The notes beneath the pieces are model-generated. The model was not told where the DNA came from. It ran no database searches and saw nothing but the letters and a program-made list of their open reading frames with translations. A stretch of DNA of 64,000 nucleotides from Artemisia argyi (taxonomy: Eukaryota; Streptophyta; Magnoliopsida; Asterales; Asteraceae): positions 61,412,338 to 61,476,337 of the forward strand of contig CM060691.1 of NCBI GenBank assembly GCA_030686995.1, read 5' to 3'. Positions 11,849-22,902 of the stretch are shown in pieces (position 1 is the stretch's first letter; every line of letters begins with the position of its first letter). The translations under genes were made by a program, and so were the position numbers.

Positions 11849-12136
11849 TTATTTAGAAATCCGTCCCGGATTTAGTTTTGAGTTGTCAGTCCCGGCTTTG
11901 AAAAGATTTGGGTACTTGCGTTTAAACTCGTCCTCGCGTTCCCAAGTATACTCCGGTCCTCTCTTAGAATTCCAACGAACTTTCACAAGAGGAATACGAC
12001 TCTTCTTCAATCGCTTAACCTCGCGATCCATAATCTTAACAGGCTCCTCAACAAAATGCAATTGCTCATCAATCTCAATCTCCTCAAGCAGAATTACAGC
12101 GGTTTCATCGGTTAAACACTTCTTCAAATTCAACAC
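11849..12136 (-). pseudogene. Tekay integrase C-terminus with chromodomain-like module
   Basis: An open 95-residue stretch at the 3' end of the Tekay pol. It includes LEEIEIDEQLHFVEEP, then the IMDREVKRLKKSRIPLVKVRW segment and GPEYTWEREDEF..YPNLF, the usual C-terminal signature of chromovirus integrases. Chromodomains of this type are thought to steer integration toward heterochromatin. It ends 12 bp from the LTR. The stretch from about 12140 to 12660 that joins it to the integrase core is broken by several stops and shifts, so it is a relic. Confidence 0.85.
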
Positions 12137-12662
12137 ATGGAAAGTAGGGTGAACTCTACTGAGTTCGGTGGCAATTCTAGCTTGTATGCCACAGGACCAA
12201 TTTTCTTCTCAATCTTAAATGGTCCTATGTAACGGGGATTCAACTTTCCACTCTTTCCAAACCTGATCACACCTTTCCAAGGCGATACCTTCAACATAAC
12301 CCTATCTCCTACCTGAAATTCTAGGGTTTACGTCTCACATCTGCGTAACTCTACTGACGGTCACGAGCAATCTTCAATCGGTCTTTAATCTGAGCAATCT
12401 TCTCGGTCGTCTCACGAACTAAATCTGGTCCAATAAGTTGTGCTTCTCCTACTTCATCCCAACATATAGGTGATCGTCACTTCCGACCATAGAGTGCTTC
12501 AAATGGTGCGGCCTTAATACTCGCATGGTAACTATTGTTGTAGGAAAACTCAATCAAGGGCAAATGGACATCCCATCCATTCCCGAAATCAATCGCACAT
12601 GCTCGTAACATATCTTCCAAAGTCTGGATGGTTCTCTTGCTTTGACCATCGGTCTGTGGAAA
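12137..12662 (-). pseudogene. Degenerate Tekay integrase, third catalytic residue and GPY region
   Basis: Minus-strand translation in shifting frames gives recognisable integrase pieces: [19 protein letters not shown], then [21 protein letters not shown], which carries the third catalytic acidic residue (Glu). Beyond that the frame is interrupted repeatedly, as expected of a decayed copy. Confidence 0.7.
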
Positions 12663-12932
12663 TTAAGCGGTACTCATGTCAAGGTTCGTGCCAAACGAAT
12701 CTTGAAGTGATTTCCAAAAGTTCGAAGTAAACCTAACGTCTCGATCTGAGATAATAGACACTGGCGCTCCATGTCGAGATACTATCTCCTTTACGTAGAG
12801 CCTGATCAACTTATCCATGCTGTAGTTCTCTTTGATTGGCAAAAAGTGTGCGGATTTAGTCAATCGATCGACTATTACCCAAATAGCATCGAATCCTGTC
12901 GAAGTCTTTGGTAGCTTGGTGACAAAATCCAT
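12663..12932 (-). pseudogene. Tekay integrase core fragment
   Basis: Starts [10 protein letters not shown] and contains [15 protein letters not shown] (first catalytic Asp) and [13 protein letters not shown] (second catalytic Asp), the DD(35)E core of gypsy integrases. It is in the same frame as the upstream fragment, separated by one TAA stop at 12954-12956. That stop sits where relatives have Gln, so a CAA-to-TAA change is likely. Another stop ends it in the STAxxPQTDGQ motif. Confidence 0.88.
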
Positions 12933-12953
12933 TGTTATTCTTTCCCATTTCCA

Positions 12954-14342
12954 TTATGGGATCTCAGGTTGTTCTAGTAAACTGGACGGTTTCTGATGTT
13001 CAACCATAACCTTGGCGCACGTAAGACACTTACGGACGTAATCTGCAATCTCAGCTTTCATATTGGGCCACCAATATAACCTCTTCACATCCTGATACAT
13101 CTTGTCAGATCCTGGGTGAATAGAATACTTTGACTTATGAGACTCGAGCATAATCAAGTCTCTCAGTCCTCCGAACAAAGGTACCCAACTTCTTCCTTTG
13201 TTACACATAGTTCCATCTGAACGTTTCTCAAGTTTCTCCTTCCTAATCATCCCATCAACTTTCTCCTTCTTAAGTTCTCCTCTTTTCACGACTTCTTCAT
13301 GTGCTTGCAGAATCTGAGTGGGTAAACTCGAGTTAATCGTCAAAACTAAAGCTCGAACGCGTAACGGTTTCAAACATTCCTTGCGACTCAAAGCATCAGC
13401 TACAACATTAGCTTTTCCAGGGTGGTATCGTATCTCGCAATCATAATCGCTCAACGTCTCCAACCATCGTCGTTGTCGCATATTCAACTCCTTCTGATCT
13501 AATATATACTGTAAACTCTTGTGGTCGGTAAAGACAACACACTTAGTACCATAAAGGTAATGTCTCCACAACTTGAGGGCAAAAACCACGGCTCCTAACT
13601 CTAAATCATGAGTGGTATACTTCTCTTCATGAGTCTTAAGCTGTCGGGAAGCATATGCCATAACCTTCTCTCGTTGCATCAAAACTGCTCCTAACCCTTG
13701 ATACGAGGCATCACAATAAACCACAAAATCTTCTACTCCATCTGGCAAAGCCAATATCGGTGCACTACAAAGCTTCTGCTTCAAAGTCTGAAATGCTTTC
13801 TCTTCTTCTTCTCCCCATTCATGCTTCTTATCCTTATGAGTCAATGCAGTTAACAGTTTAGATATCTTGGAGAATCCCTCGATGAATCTCCTGTAATACC
13901 CAGCCAATCCTAGAAATTGACGAATTTCTGTGGCGTTAACCGGCGTTGACCATTTCTCAATCGCCTCAATCTTAGCGGGATCCACATGTAATCCTTCACT
14001 ATCGATCACATGACCCAAAAATTGAACCTTCCGAATCCAAAATTCACACTTAGAGAATTTTGCGTACAACTGCTCGTCCTTGAGCAACTTAAGAATCGTA
14101 GCCAAATGTTGTTTGTGCTCTTCCTCGCTCTTTGAGTAGATCAAAATATCGTCGATAAAGACTATCACGAACTTATCTAAATAAGGCTTGCACACTCGGT
14201 TCATGAGGTCCATGAACACTGCAGGCGCATTGGTCAAACCAAAAGGCATAACTTGAAACTCATAATGACCATAACGGGTCCTAAATGCCATCTTGGGAAT
14301 ATCCTCTTCCCGAACCCTAAGTTGGTGATAACCAGATCTCAA
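12954..14342 (-). pseudogene. Tekay pol fragment: RT palm/thumb, RNase H, integrase zinc finger
   Basis: A 462-codon open stretch. RT motifs: [32 protein letters not shown] and the catalytic FIDDIL (about residues 64-69). RNase H begins near [13 protein letters not shown] (about residue 205), with [11 protein letters not shown] and the [13 protein letters not shown] end (about 310-325). An integrase HHCC zinc finger follows ([20 protein letters not shown], then CLTCA). The preceding RT fragment is in another frame because of a one-base deletion near 14345, so no intact polyprotein can be made. Confidence 0.92.
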
Positions 14343-14788
14343 GTCAATCTAGAATAGTAACTCGATCCTTGCAACTGATCAAACAAATCATCAATCCTCG
14401 GTAACGGGTAGTGGTTCTTCACGGTTAACTTATTCAATCCTCGGTAGTTGATACACATCCTAAACGATCCATCCTTCTTCTTCACAAATAGCACTGGAGC
14501 TCCCCAGGGCGAAGAACTCGGTCGAATAAATCCTTTATCCAACAGTTCTTGCAATTGCTTAGATAACTCCTCCATTTCCGATGGCGCTAAACGATATGGT
14601 GCACGCGCAACAGGTGCAGCTCCTGGAACTAAGTCGATGCGAAACTCCACTTCTCGGGCTGGCGGAAGTCCCGGAAAATCTTCAGGAAAATCACGCACTA
14701 CAGGAACATCCTCGAGTCGCTTCTCTCCCGACTCCTTCTTAGCCACGTGTGCTAGGAATGCGTGACATCCTTTCTCAAGATATTTCAT
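14339..14788 (-). pseudogene. Tekay pol fragment: RT fingers, 5' part of surviving pol
   Basis: 149 codons starting just downstream of where protease would end. It contains the linker [19 protein letters not shown], the [10 protein letters not shown] motif, [29 protein letters not shown] and [15 protein letters not shown]. The usual Glu in the DYRELNK motif is replaced (NYRGLNK). It breaks at YYSRLT by a frameshift; the next fragment resumes at the expected residue. Gag and protease should precede it but do not. Confidence 0.9.
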
Positions 14789-15232
14789 GGTACATTAACC
14801 ATAATTCATACATATCGTGCATCAAGACCATGATATAGTAAGCATTCAACATCAAAATAGTACATCACCATATATACATAAATAGATTCTACACTTGCCA
14901 CAAGTCTTACAAGATATGTAAAATGAGTACAAGTTTCCGGTAAAATCTACTAACTGAAACTATTCAGTTTAACATATACCAGGTAAACCACCATTAGGAA
15001 ACCAACTACTATAAATGATCCAATCACTGATCTCCTGAACGATCTCCATACATAGCCGTCACATCAATGCTGTCGTAAGACCTAAGGCGGGTCATCCTCT
15101 CTGCATAGGCCTGTCTCTACATCTCATGCAACTCACTCTATAACTCGCTAATACTAGTATGATAGTGTCACTTATCATCTCCTGCATACAACTCTGTCTG
15201 AGACAACTACCTCGCCATTCTCCCAACCTCTA
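14789..15232 (-). other. Gap where Tekay gag C-terminus and protease should be
   Basis: Only about 450 bp separate the acidic ORF from RT. No CCHC knuckle or DSG/DTG protease signature is seen in any frame, so a deletion of one to two kilobases relative to complete Tekay elements is inferred. Confidence 0.6.
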
Positions 15233-15883
15233 TCATCCTCCTATCCAAGGAATCCAAACGTCCCTGAAACTCAGCATAGTCTCCTTCACAGGGCTCAACC
15301 TAGCACTCTGCCTATATAAACCAACCTGCAACTTATCTGCTACCTTCTTCCCTTCTCTCTTCTCCTTCATCAATTCCACGACAGTAGATGGATGAAAACA
15401 CGTACTCCTAGACCTCGACATGTAACGACCCTGACACCAGGTCAGCTCCTCTCTCAATCTGCTCAAATAATCCCTAATCACTGAAGACGCAACACGTGGG
15501 TCGGCTGACGACTCTCCAACCTCATAAGTAGACGCTAACTCTGTAGACACGACCTCTGTCGATGTCACCTCGGTAATCATAGCATGCTCCAAACTCTTGG
15601 GAGTATTTGACTTATACGTCACATCCGATACAACAGGTGAAGGCGACGGGGGAACATCCTGATCCTCCTCCATAAACTCCTCATCACTATCCTCCTCGTC
15701 ATCATCATCGTCATCCATCTCATCTCCATCACCCTCAATATCAACATCATCCTCTAAACCTACCTCGTCATCTAAACCAACATCTACATCCAACTCAACA
15801 TCAACATCAACATCATCTCCTAAAGGGAATGGGTCAACAACGGGTGGGACTGGAACCTGATCACGGGGAACTGGGACAGGCAT
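15233..15883 (-). CDS. Acidic ORF at the gag position of the Tekay element, function unknown
   Basis: 217 codons on the element's sense strand, about 310 bp inside the 5' LTR. The N-terminus is Pro/Val rich (MPVPVPRDQVPVPP). A very acidic stretch at about residues 22-75 includes long Asp/Glu runs. The C-terminal half is less biased (VIRDYLSRLREELTWCQGRYM, then STVVELMKEKREGKKVADKLQ). No CCHC knuckle or capsid fold motif is recognisable. It could be the N-terminal part of a divergent gag fused to downstream sequence by deletion, or an acquired ORF. Confidence 0.5.
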   Translation of the reverse strand: MPVPVPRDQVPVPPVVDPFPLGDDVDVDVELDVDVGLDDEVGLEDDVDIEGDGDEMDDDDDDEEDSDEEFMEEDQDVPPSPSPVVSDVTYKSNTPKSLEHAMITEVTSTEVVSTELASTYEVGESSADPRVASSVIRDYLSRLREELTWCQGRYMSRSRSTCFHPSTVVELMKEKREGKKVADKLQVGLYRQSARLSPVKETMLSFRDVWIPWIGG

Positions 15884-15988
15884 GATACTCTACAAGAGTA
15901 TAAGAAAACATAAAAATACTAGCCAAATTTTCGCAGAAAACCATTTTATAATCCAAAGCATGATAGTGGGAAAAGTCCAAACCAATCT

Positions 15989-15989
<1 letters not shown>

Positions 15990-16058
<69 letters not shown>
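15990..16058. repeat. (TA)n microsatellite in the Tekay leader
   Basis: About 69 bp of TA between the PBS and the acidic ORF, one of several TA arrays in this element. Confidence 0.95.
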
Positions 16059-16061
<3 letters not shown>

Positions 16062-16170
16062 AAAAGAAATACCTGGGCGCGAAGTGGCATGGAAGGCTGT
16101 CGGCTTTCTGTCTCAAAACATTTTGACTCCAGGAAAAAGTTTATAGTCGAGTACGAGCTCGTTCTCTATA

Positions 16171-16188
16171 AACCTGGCTCTGATACCA
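16171..16188 (-). other. Primer binding site of the Tekay element (tRNA-iMet)
   Basis: The minus strand reads TGGTATCAGAGCCAGGTT, an 18-base match to the complement of the plant initiator Met tRNA 3' end, three bases from the LTR. It fixes the element's orientation and the inner boundary of the 5' LTR. Confidence 0.95.
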
Positions 16189-16191
16189 TTC

Positions 16192-18219
16192 TGTAGCACC
16201 CCCAACTCAAAATACGGCAGCCGACATGCTGGGGACGCTACGCGAACCAAAACCAGGCACCTTTATAGCTAACGACCACAACACAGGACGTTTAAAAGTA
16301 CCTCAAAACACATCATTCATTTTACAAACCATTTTAGAGCACTTAGGCTCTTTAACAAATAGCAGCGGAATATAAATAAAAGTTTGCAGCGGAAAATGAC
16401 AAAGTTTAGCAGCGGAAATATCAAGTTTAGTAGTAGAAATACAAAGTTTAGCAGCGGAAAGTAAATAAGTTTAGCAGCGGAAAATATTAAAGACACACCA
16501 AGGTTTTACGAATGACATGAGAAATAAAGATAGTAAAAGTGATAAAGTTGCCTTGACAGAAAACTTCCTTCGTCCAGCCACTCCACCACGCCCAAATCAT
16601 AAAGCTCCACAAATTAATTAGTAGTAGTACCTGAGAAACACATGCTTAAAAGTCAATGCAAAGGTTGAGTGTAATCCATACGTTTAAAATAATAAAGTTG
16701 AGCACAAGGGTTTATAATCATATGATATAAGCAACAAATGCAAATACCAGGGTAATCAAGGTAACACCCAATATGTAGAGGCAACACGTGCATACATACG
16801 GTTGATGATGCTAAGCTCATGACACGCAAAACGTTAACCAATATATAACCATAAGTCGACAAATAACCACGGAATTTCAATATATAAAGTGCCCCCAAGG
16901 CCGGGTACTTGCCATATACCCAGCAAAATCGAATATAGTACACCCAAATTGCCTATCCAGCAAAAGGGATGGGAGGGTCAATTCCTATACGCCTATATCC
17001 CTATATTCGCGCTCACTCGCAAGTGATTAATGGCTCATGATCGGAGGGTCTTGTCAGGCAAGATAAGCTACTTAGCACATAGTCAGGAAAGTATATCAAT
17101 CAGGAAAAGCATACCAAAAATACTTGTGCTCAGAAAACATTTAAAGCATGTATCTCACCCCATGGGTTTGAAAACAATTAAAATATAAAAGCGGGGCTAT
17201 GAATCACACCTTAACAATAGCTGCAGGAAACGAGATATAGCAATCAATCAATAATGCGTCACAGCAAAATGGGCCTCAACACAACCTAATCAATATAAAT
17301 GGCATAACTCAGAACTATACTCGAATATCTCAATAAACAATACTTGAATAAAAGATTTTGTAAAAATACAATGGCATTTGAAAGAAAAATAGATTTTAAA
17401 AGTCTCGTGTGGGTGACGAGAAAGAAAGATAGAGGGAATATGTCGTCAAGAGCGTACGTCAATTCGAGAAAGTCAAGAGTAGACGAAAGAATAACTCGAA
17501 GAAAAGAAATCGAAATGAAAATATATATTCATATAAATAATCAATTAATACGCTAAAAGAAACTAGTTTCGGCTATCTTACCCATTTTTTCCAAAACGAA
17601 ACGTTGAAAACAATATAGTTTGGAAAGGTTTTCAAAATATAATGCAATCCTTGAATATTAAAAGCTTATAAAAGAGTTTTACAAAATTTCGGCATGACCT
17701 GCCCGTTTATACAACATTTCCCGAGTCAACGACTCTTTATTTTTAAACAATATTACTATATATATAAGTAAATATGATTGGATATATCATTCGCGTAGTC
17801 CGTTAGTTGTTTAGGTTTATCGACCATTTTGTATTGTTCGGGTTCCAGGTACGTTAAGATCTTTACGGGCCTAACGTACCCTACCTTCTCATGTACCAAA
17901 GGGTCCATAACATCCAAATAACCAAGGCCGTAAATCCAATATGTCCAATTCAAGCTCACAATACAACAATATGGAAACATGTCCGATATCCAAATCATCT
18001 TAACTATAACCAACTCATTTTATAGTTTCATATTCATTAATCCGTTTTATTTAAACTTAGCCGAAACAAGTCCCAAAATATATAATCATAACAAACAACC
18101 ACGAAAATCTACGAATAATACAAAAGTTAACCGAGTCACACCGGGTCAACCCGGTGTTGACCAGTCAACTGTCGGACAAGGGGGGCCCACACGAGTCAAC
18201 AATATCATTTACACTTTTG

Positions 18220-18267
<48 letters not shown>

Positions 18268-19309
18268 AATGATTTTCGGATTAATTAATAAATAAATAAA
18301 AATTTATAAAATAAATTTATATAAAAATATTTTCGGTAAATAAATAAAAATATATAAAAATTTATAAAAAAATTCGGATTTAATAAAATATTTTCGGAAA
18401 TATATTATTTTTAATATAAAAATACGAAAAATTATATTATTAATATTTTTAATGTTTTTAAATAAATAAAAACGAAATAAACTCAAATAAGTAAAAATAA
18501 ATAAATAAGGGTGCGTTTGGGTTGTTACCGAGCAAGAAAACAAAGGCAAAAAGAGTGGGAAAGTGGTGGTTCGCGGCGGTGTTGATGGTGGTGATGGTAG
18601 GTGCGGCGGTGGTGAGGGTTTGGGGTGTTCGGGATGGTTTTGAATTAAACGACTTGTACTTTTGGAACGAGCACGTCCCGATCTACAAAATATAATTTTT
18701 GGGTTGGCCGGAAAATTTTCCGGTGACCGGAATAGTACGCCGGCGGCGGCAGTGTGGGTGGTCGCTGGTCGGAAAAAGAGAGAAGAGGGGGATAGAAATT
18801 TTTAGAGAGAGAGAGAGAGTGTGTGTGTGATTTTATTATTAAAATAGGGAAATGGGGTGTTTGGTGGGTATATATATGGTAAAATAAGTGTGGGGTTTGT
18901 TTTGTAATTAATAAAAGTATAAGGTAAGTGTAGGATGATACTCCAAGGGCCGATATTACCAACGTAATAAACTTCTTACGATAAACGATTCGGGGCTCGA
19001 ACGACATAGCAAACGGACTCGAAAAATAATAAACTTGCGCCATTGTTCACGGAATAATTTTCCAATAAAATCAAGCATAAACATAAGAGTTTTTCCAAAA
19101 CTTAAAATAATTCAAATAATTTGGCAAATGCAATACAATTCGAGTGTTCTAGGTTGTGCTGAGTCAATCAAGGAATAAAGTTCTCGTTTCCAACATATCT
19201 CACGTTTCTCAAGCCCAAATAATCACAAAATAAAAGTTTTAATGTGTCTCATGTACGAAAATAAATATTTTGGCTAGAAGTAAGTTTAGAAAAAGTACCG
19301 GGGGTTACA
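16192..19309 (-). repeat. 5' LTR of the Tekay element
   Basis: 3118 bp, flanked inside by the PBS and outside by TSD AAAAC. It contains a C/T-rich (minus strand) tract around 18800-18830 with (GA)n and (GT)n on the plus strand, and the W-box-like cluster at 18141-18200. Confidence 0.93.
18223..18265. repeat. (TA)n microsatellite in the Tekay 5' LTR
   Basis: Single array at the place where the other LTR has two arrays and a unique segment. Confidence 0.95.
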
Positions 19310-20230
19310 AAAACTTCCACTATACCAACTTTTGTTTTGTATGTTCATATTGACGCCCTTTAACAAGGGGAGCTTCTGTCAAGCATAGAAAAATCATTGT
19401 CTTATACTCACCTTTATTTTGTAGGGTTTTTCATCCTTGCATCACATACGTTGGTACCCTAGAAACGGGGAGTATTGATCAAGGGGGAGTCAATCATACA
19501 CTAACCTTTATTTCTTTTGTAGCTTTCTTATCCTTGTATCATATACGTTGGTACCCTAGCAACGGAGAGTATTGATCAAGGGGAAGCTAATCATACACTA
19601 ACCTTTGTTTCTTTTGAAGCTTTCTTATCCTTGTATCATATACGTTGGTACCCTAGCAACGGGGAGTATTGATCAAGGGGGAGCTAATCATGCACTAACC
19701 TTTGTTTTTGTAGCTTTCTTATTTCTTGTGTCATATACGTTGGGACCCTAACAATTGGGAGTATTGATCAAGGGGGAGCTACAATCTAGGGGAAGCACGC
19801 ACGCATTTTTCTTTATTCTCATTCTTCGACGCACTTTTGTGTTTCGACAAAATGAAGGAGATAAGTCAACATAGTCCAAAATGAATTTTATTCATCATGC
19901 ATTTTTTTTAATGTTGCACAACACTAACCTTGATGTAGGTCAAGGAACTTAATTTGATCCATGGATCCGCTAACAACCTAAGGGACGCAACAACCTTAGA
20001 AAATTGGAGATGAAGAATTAACTTCACTAGGGATGATGCAAGCTCGCCATTTCGGGGAGAAATTAAGTTAACTCCAAGGACACACCCCTTTTTTGTTTCG
20101 ATAAAAGGGGGAGAAGAGTGTAAACGGAGAAGGAAATGTAGAAGGTGTGTTGCGGATACAAGTAAGTAATACGGACACAAGTAACTTTTTACATTTTACG
20201 TTCTATCTCGTTTACATATTTTGTCATCAT
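19310..20230 (+). repeat. 3' internal end of Sirevirus 1 with tandem repeats carrying PPT-like motifs
   Basis: Between about 19430 and 19790, a unit of roughly 100 bp is repeated about 3.5 times. Each contains a tatcatatacgttggtaccc-like segment, AACGGGGAGTATTGATCAA and then a purine run such as CAAGGGGGAGCT. Purine runs start near 19364, 19478, 19573, 19674 and 19760; a further AAAGGGGGAGAAGAG is at about 20103. Multiplied PPT-like motifs before the 3' LTR are a reported hallmark of Sireviruses. No coding sequence seen. Confidence 0.8.
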
Positions 20231-20231
20231 C

Positions 20232-20244
20232 AAAAAGGGGGAGA
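20232..20244 (+). other. Polypurine tract of Sirevirus 1
   Basis: AAAAAGGGGGAGA followed by T and then the 3' LTR; identical in form to the PPT of Sirevirus 2 at 59462. Confidence 0.93.
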
Positions 20245-20245
20245 T

Positions 20246-21897
20246 TGTTAGTGCAAATATTGCGATATTTAATCTATACAGTCTCGTTTGTTTTGATTGA
20301 TGACAAACGTATAACTTGATACATAACGTTAAATGTACAAGTTACTTGTAATCATACTTTGTCTCATCAAACATTCAACACCTCTCAACGTCTTGAGTCA
20401 TCATATGCTACAACACAGGTTCGTACATGTTTTTTATGTAGCATTATGATCAAACCCCTTGACCAACCATTTAGAATGACTAAAATACTTTTAGGGTCTT
20501 TAAGTATTTTAGGTGTCAAAGTGCACTTTAGGTGTCAAATAGAATAAGTGCCACTTTAGGTGTTAAAGTAATATTAGTAAGTTTTACAAATGATAAAAAT
20601 GTGATGACATTAGGAATCAAACATTTTTAGTAACTCATTAACTTACTATAACAACATTACTTAGGTAATATATACAAGTTTACTTTCATATATATCTTAA
20701 TCTTTAAATGGAAATATATATTCATCACATCATGTGCATTTATGGAAAGGTTGAGTGTTTGACTTTCCATAAGACCTCTTACACATTTTGGATTTATCTA
20801 TTGTGTGTTTGATTAGAAGTAACTTGATGTGACATTGTGAAAGATACTTGGAACATGATTTTAGAACATGGTTTGTCTTTGTTTGTTTTGGAACATGGTT
20901 TTGGAAAACCCCTTTGTAAGTTTGCCTATAAATAGGAGTTTATAGTTTACTTGCAAACTTGATGAAAAACCACACACACATAGTTATATAGGAAACCATG
21001 TAGAAACACACATGAGTCACCCTTTCCAAAATGATCATAATGCTTCTAACATTCATCTTTGTTGTAAGCATATCATACTTCATGATCCACCAAGAAGGTT
21101 ACAAGATCTTGAAGTCATCATTCATTAAAGCATTCCAACATATGAAGATTCAAGGGCACTTGACATCCTCAATGATTGAAGACTTCTTATTCAAGAAGTT
21201 CATGTAGATTAGGCATGCATATCCATTAGACTTTTATGTCTTGGATCATCATTGTATCATAACAATATAGATTAGATGGTTTATGTGTTTGTGCCATAAA
21301 ACACAAGGTTTTTATGTTGGGCCACAACACATAGCGGGAGTGGTTGTACCCTTGGTAAAGAACTCGACATCTAGCTTAGTGTCGGTAAAAGTGTAAGCGA
21401 CGACGGGAGTGGTTGTACCCTTGTAAAAGAACTCGAGATCTAGCTTAGTGTCGGTAAAAGTGTAAGCGACGACGAGAGTGGTTGTACCCTTGTAAAAGAA
21501 CTCGACATCTAGCTTAGTGTCGGTAAAAGTGTAAGCGACGATTGTAAGGTTTTCTCTGCCGAAAAGGGAGGTTGTTGATCTAGTGAAGTAACTCTCGAGT
21601 TGGGGACTCGAGGAGTGAAGTAGGGCGGAGAGGAGATCCGTGACCGAACCACTATAAATCCTCGTGTTCGGTTTGCACTTTCCTTTTACTTATTGCCTTA
21701 CTTTAATGTTTGCATTATGTGATTGTTTGTGTTGTGACTTATTGATTGTACTTGTGCGATAACATGTTTTAAGTTATGTTAGCCATAAACTACAAGTAAC
21801 ATCTTTCATATTAGAACAAGCTAAAAATGGACCTTTGATACAACAAGTTTAAAGTTTTTAAACGGTAAACTATTCAACCCCCTTCTAGTTTTCCACA
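20246..21897 (+). repeat. 3' LTR of Sirevirus 1
   Basis: 1652 bp, the same length as the 5' LTR, ending CCACA before TSD AGAGG. Carries the same triplicated 69-bp unit (21335-21541) and TATA box. Confidence 0.95.
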
Positions 21898-22902
21898 AGA
21901 GGTATTCAAGAGGTGGGAGCCTAGAGTTGGGTAAATTATCGTCTTCACTCATGGATGATGATGATGATGATGATGATGAGGTAGGAGGGTGAGGACGTTT
22001 ACCTTTGGCTTTATAAACTTTCTCATCACTTAATGGCACAAAGGTGTGTTGAATGATAGGATAATCTAGGCGACGACCTCTAGGACTTGGAGGAATGGGT
22101 TCAAAATACCTAAAGAGACGGGTAAGAAGCATCCCGAATGGAAGAGCGGTGGTACCTTGGACCGAGATGTTTGCCATCCTTTTGGCAATGTAGTAAGCTA
22201 AGTTGAAAGTTTGGTGGGTGGATACACTATAGAGCATGTAGGAGAGACAAGTGTTGATATGGTCCCTATTGCCGAAAGTACTAAAAACATTGCCCTAATG
22301 ATCTCCTCCCATTTCAAGAATCGTGGTTTTAACTCATTAAGCTCCATTCCAAATGGATCTTTTGCAACTTCCTCTCCTCCTGGGGTTCTCCTAGTATGAG
22401 ATGTCCTAACAAAAAGGCGGTCGCGAATTTCTTCTTTGCTCACTAGAGGGGTATCATAAGGATGAATACGGTCATGGATTGAGTCAAGAGTTGAAAGTGG
22501 CCATTTGTCGGTGTAGAGACATGTGCCCCTATTTGGAACACGGAGCACTTGAGCAAATTGATCTAAGGTGATTTCAAAGTCATTTTGGTGGATTGAAAAG
22601 TTTAATGACATGAGACCTTCATCATCCGTGCTAAGGGTCACGGAAGCATAGAATTCTAGGATGAAACGAGGACAAATTGGCTCATCTATGTCTAAGAGGC
22701 AATCAAAGTTGATAAAAGAGAGTTCTTCCCTAATGTTGGTTCCGGCAAGGAAAGTAGGATCAATGGTTCTACCCTCATGAACATAATGCTTCACAAGGTT
22801 CTTAAAGATTTCTACTTGTGTCGTGGTTAGCCCTTTGGTCTTATGGTGTTTGGGTAGGTATTTGGTGGTGTCTTTGTGGACATAGAAGGTTGTGGGAGGC
22901 AT
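21898..22902 (-). pseudogene. Env-position ORF of Sirevirus B (putative plant transposon protein-like), frameshifted and interrupted
   Basis: Starts at ATG 22902 (MPPTTFYVHKD). One frame runs to 22198. A second frame (from about 22290) continues with homologous-looking sequence: TFNLAYYIAKRMANISVQG, LPFGMLLTRLFRYF and a Ser-rich stretch (TSSSSSSSSSMSEDDN, coded by a GAT-type microsatellite near 21956-21980). The first part has FDCLLDIDE..CPRFILEFYAS, then a VTLSTDDE..NFSIHQNDFEITLDQFAQVLRVP pattern. The pattern and the LPFGMLLTRLF end resemble the 'putative plant transposon protein' domain often found behind pol in plant copia elements (recognised from memory). The true C-terminus is cut by Sirevirus 1 at 21898. 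Confidence 0.65.

Larger units (their letters stand above)
8471..19309 (-). mobile_element. Tekay-type chromovirus (Ty3/gypsy), complete ends, gag and protease lost
   Basis: Long direct repeats 8471-11837 and 16192-19309, beginning TGTAGCACCCCC and ending GGGGTTACA on the plus strand, are flanked by the exact TSD AAAAC (8466-8470 and 19310-19314). The element reads on the minus strand: PBS next to the right LTR, then an acidic ORF, RT, RNase H, integrase and a chromodomain-like C-terminus. LTRs over 3 kb plus the VKVRWNS..GPEYTWERED motif fit the Tekay (Del) lineage. The gag zinc knuckle and protease are absent, and pol has a frameshift plus several stops. It is nested in Sirevirus 1. Confidence 0.93.
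847..21897 (+). mobile_element. Sirevirus 1, large non-autonomous LTR retrotransposon, complete ends, with a nested gypsy
   Basis: Two 1652-bp direct repeats (847-2498 and 20246-21897) start TGTTAG and end CCACA. They are flanked by the exact 5-bp TSD AGAGG (842-846 and 21898-21902). A PBS-like TGGCATCAGAGC follows the first repeat, and the PPT AAAAAGGGGGAGA precedes the second. Removing the nested Tekay element (8471-19309) leaves about 10.2 kb with no gag, protease, integrase, RT or RNase H homology. Extra PPT-like repeats upstream of the 3' LTR and a U5 block shared with Sirevirus 2 indicate Sirevirus affiliation. Similar LTRs and an intact TSD imply fairly recent movement, necessarily by enzymes supplied in trans. 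Confidence 0.93.

Noticed and set aside
14448..14765. 105-codon plus-strand frame
   Set aside because: Antisense shadow of the RT coding region on the minus strand.
22211..22399. 62-codon plus-strand frame
   Set aside because: Antisense to the env-like ORF of Sirevirus B, with no independent support.
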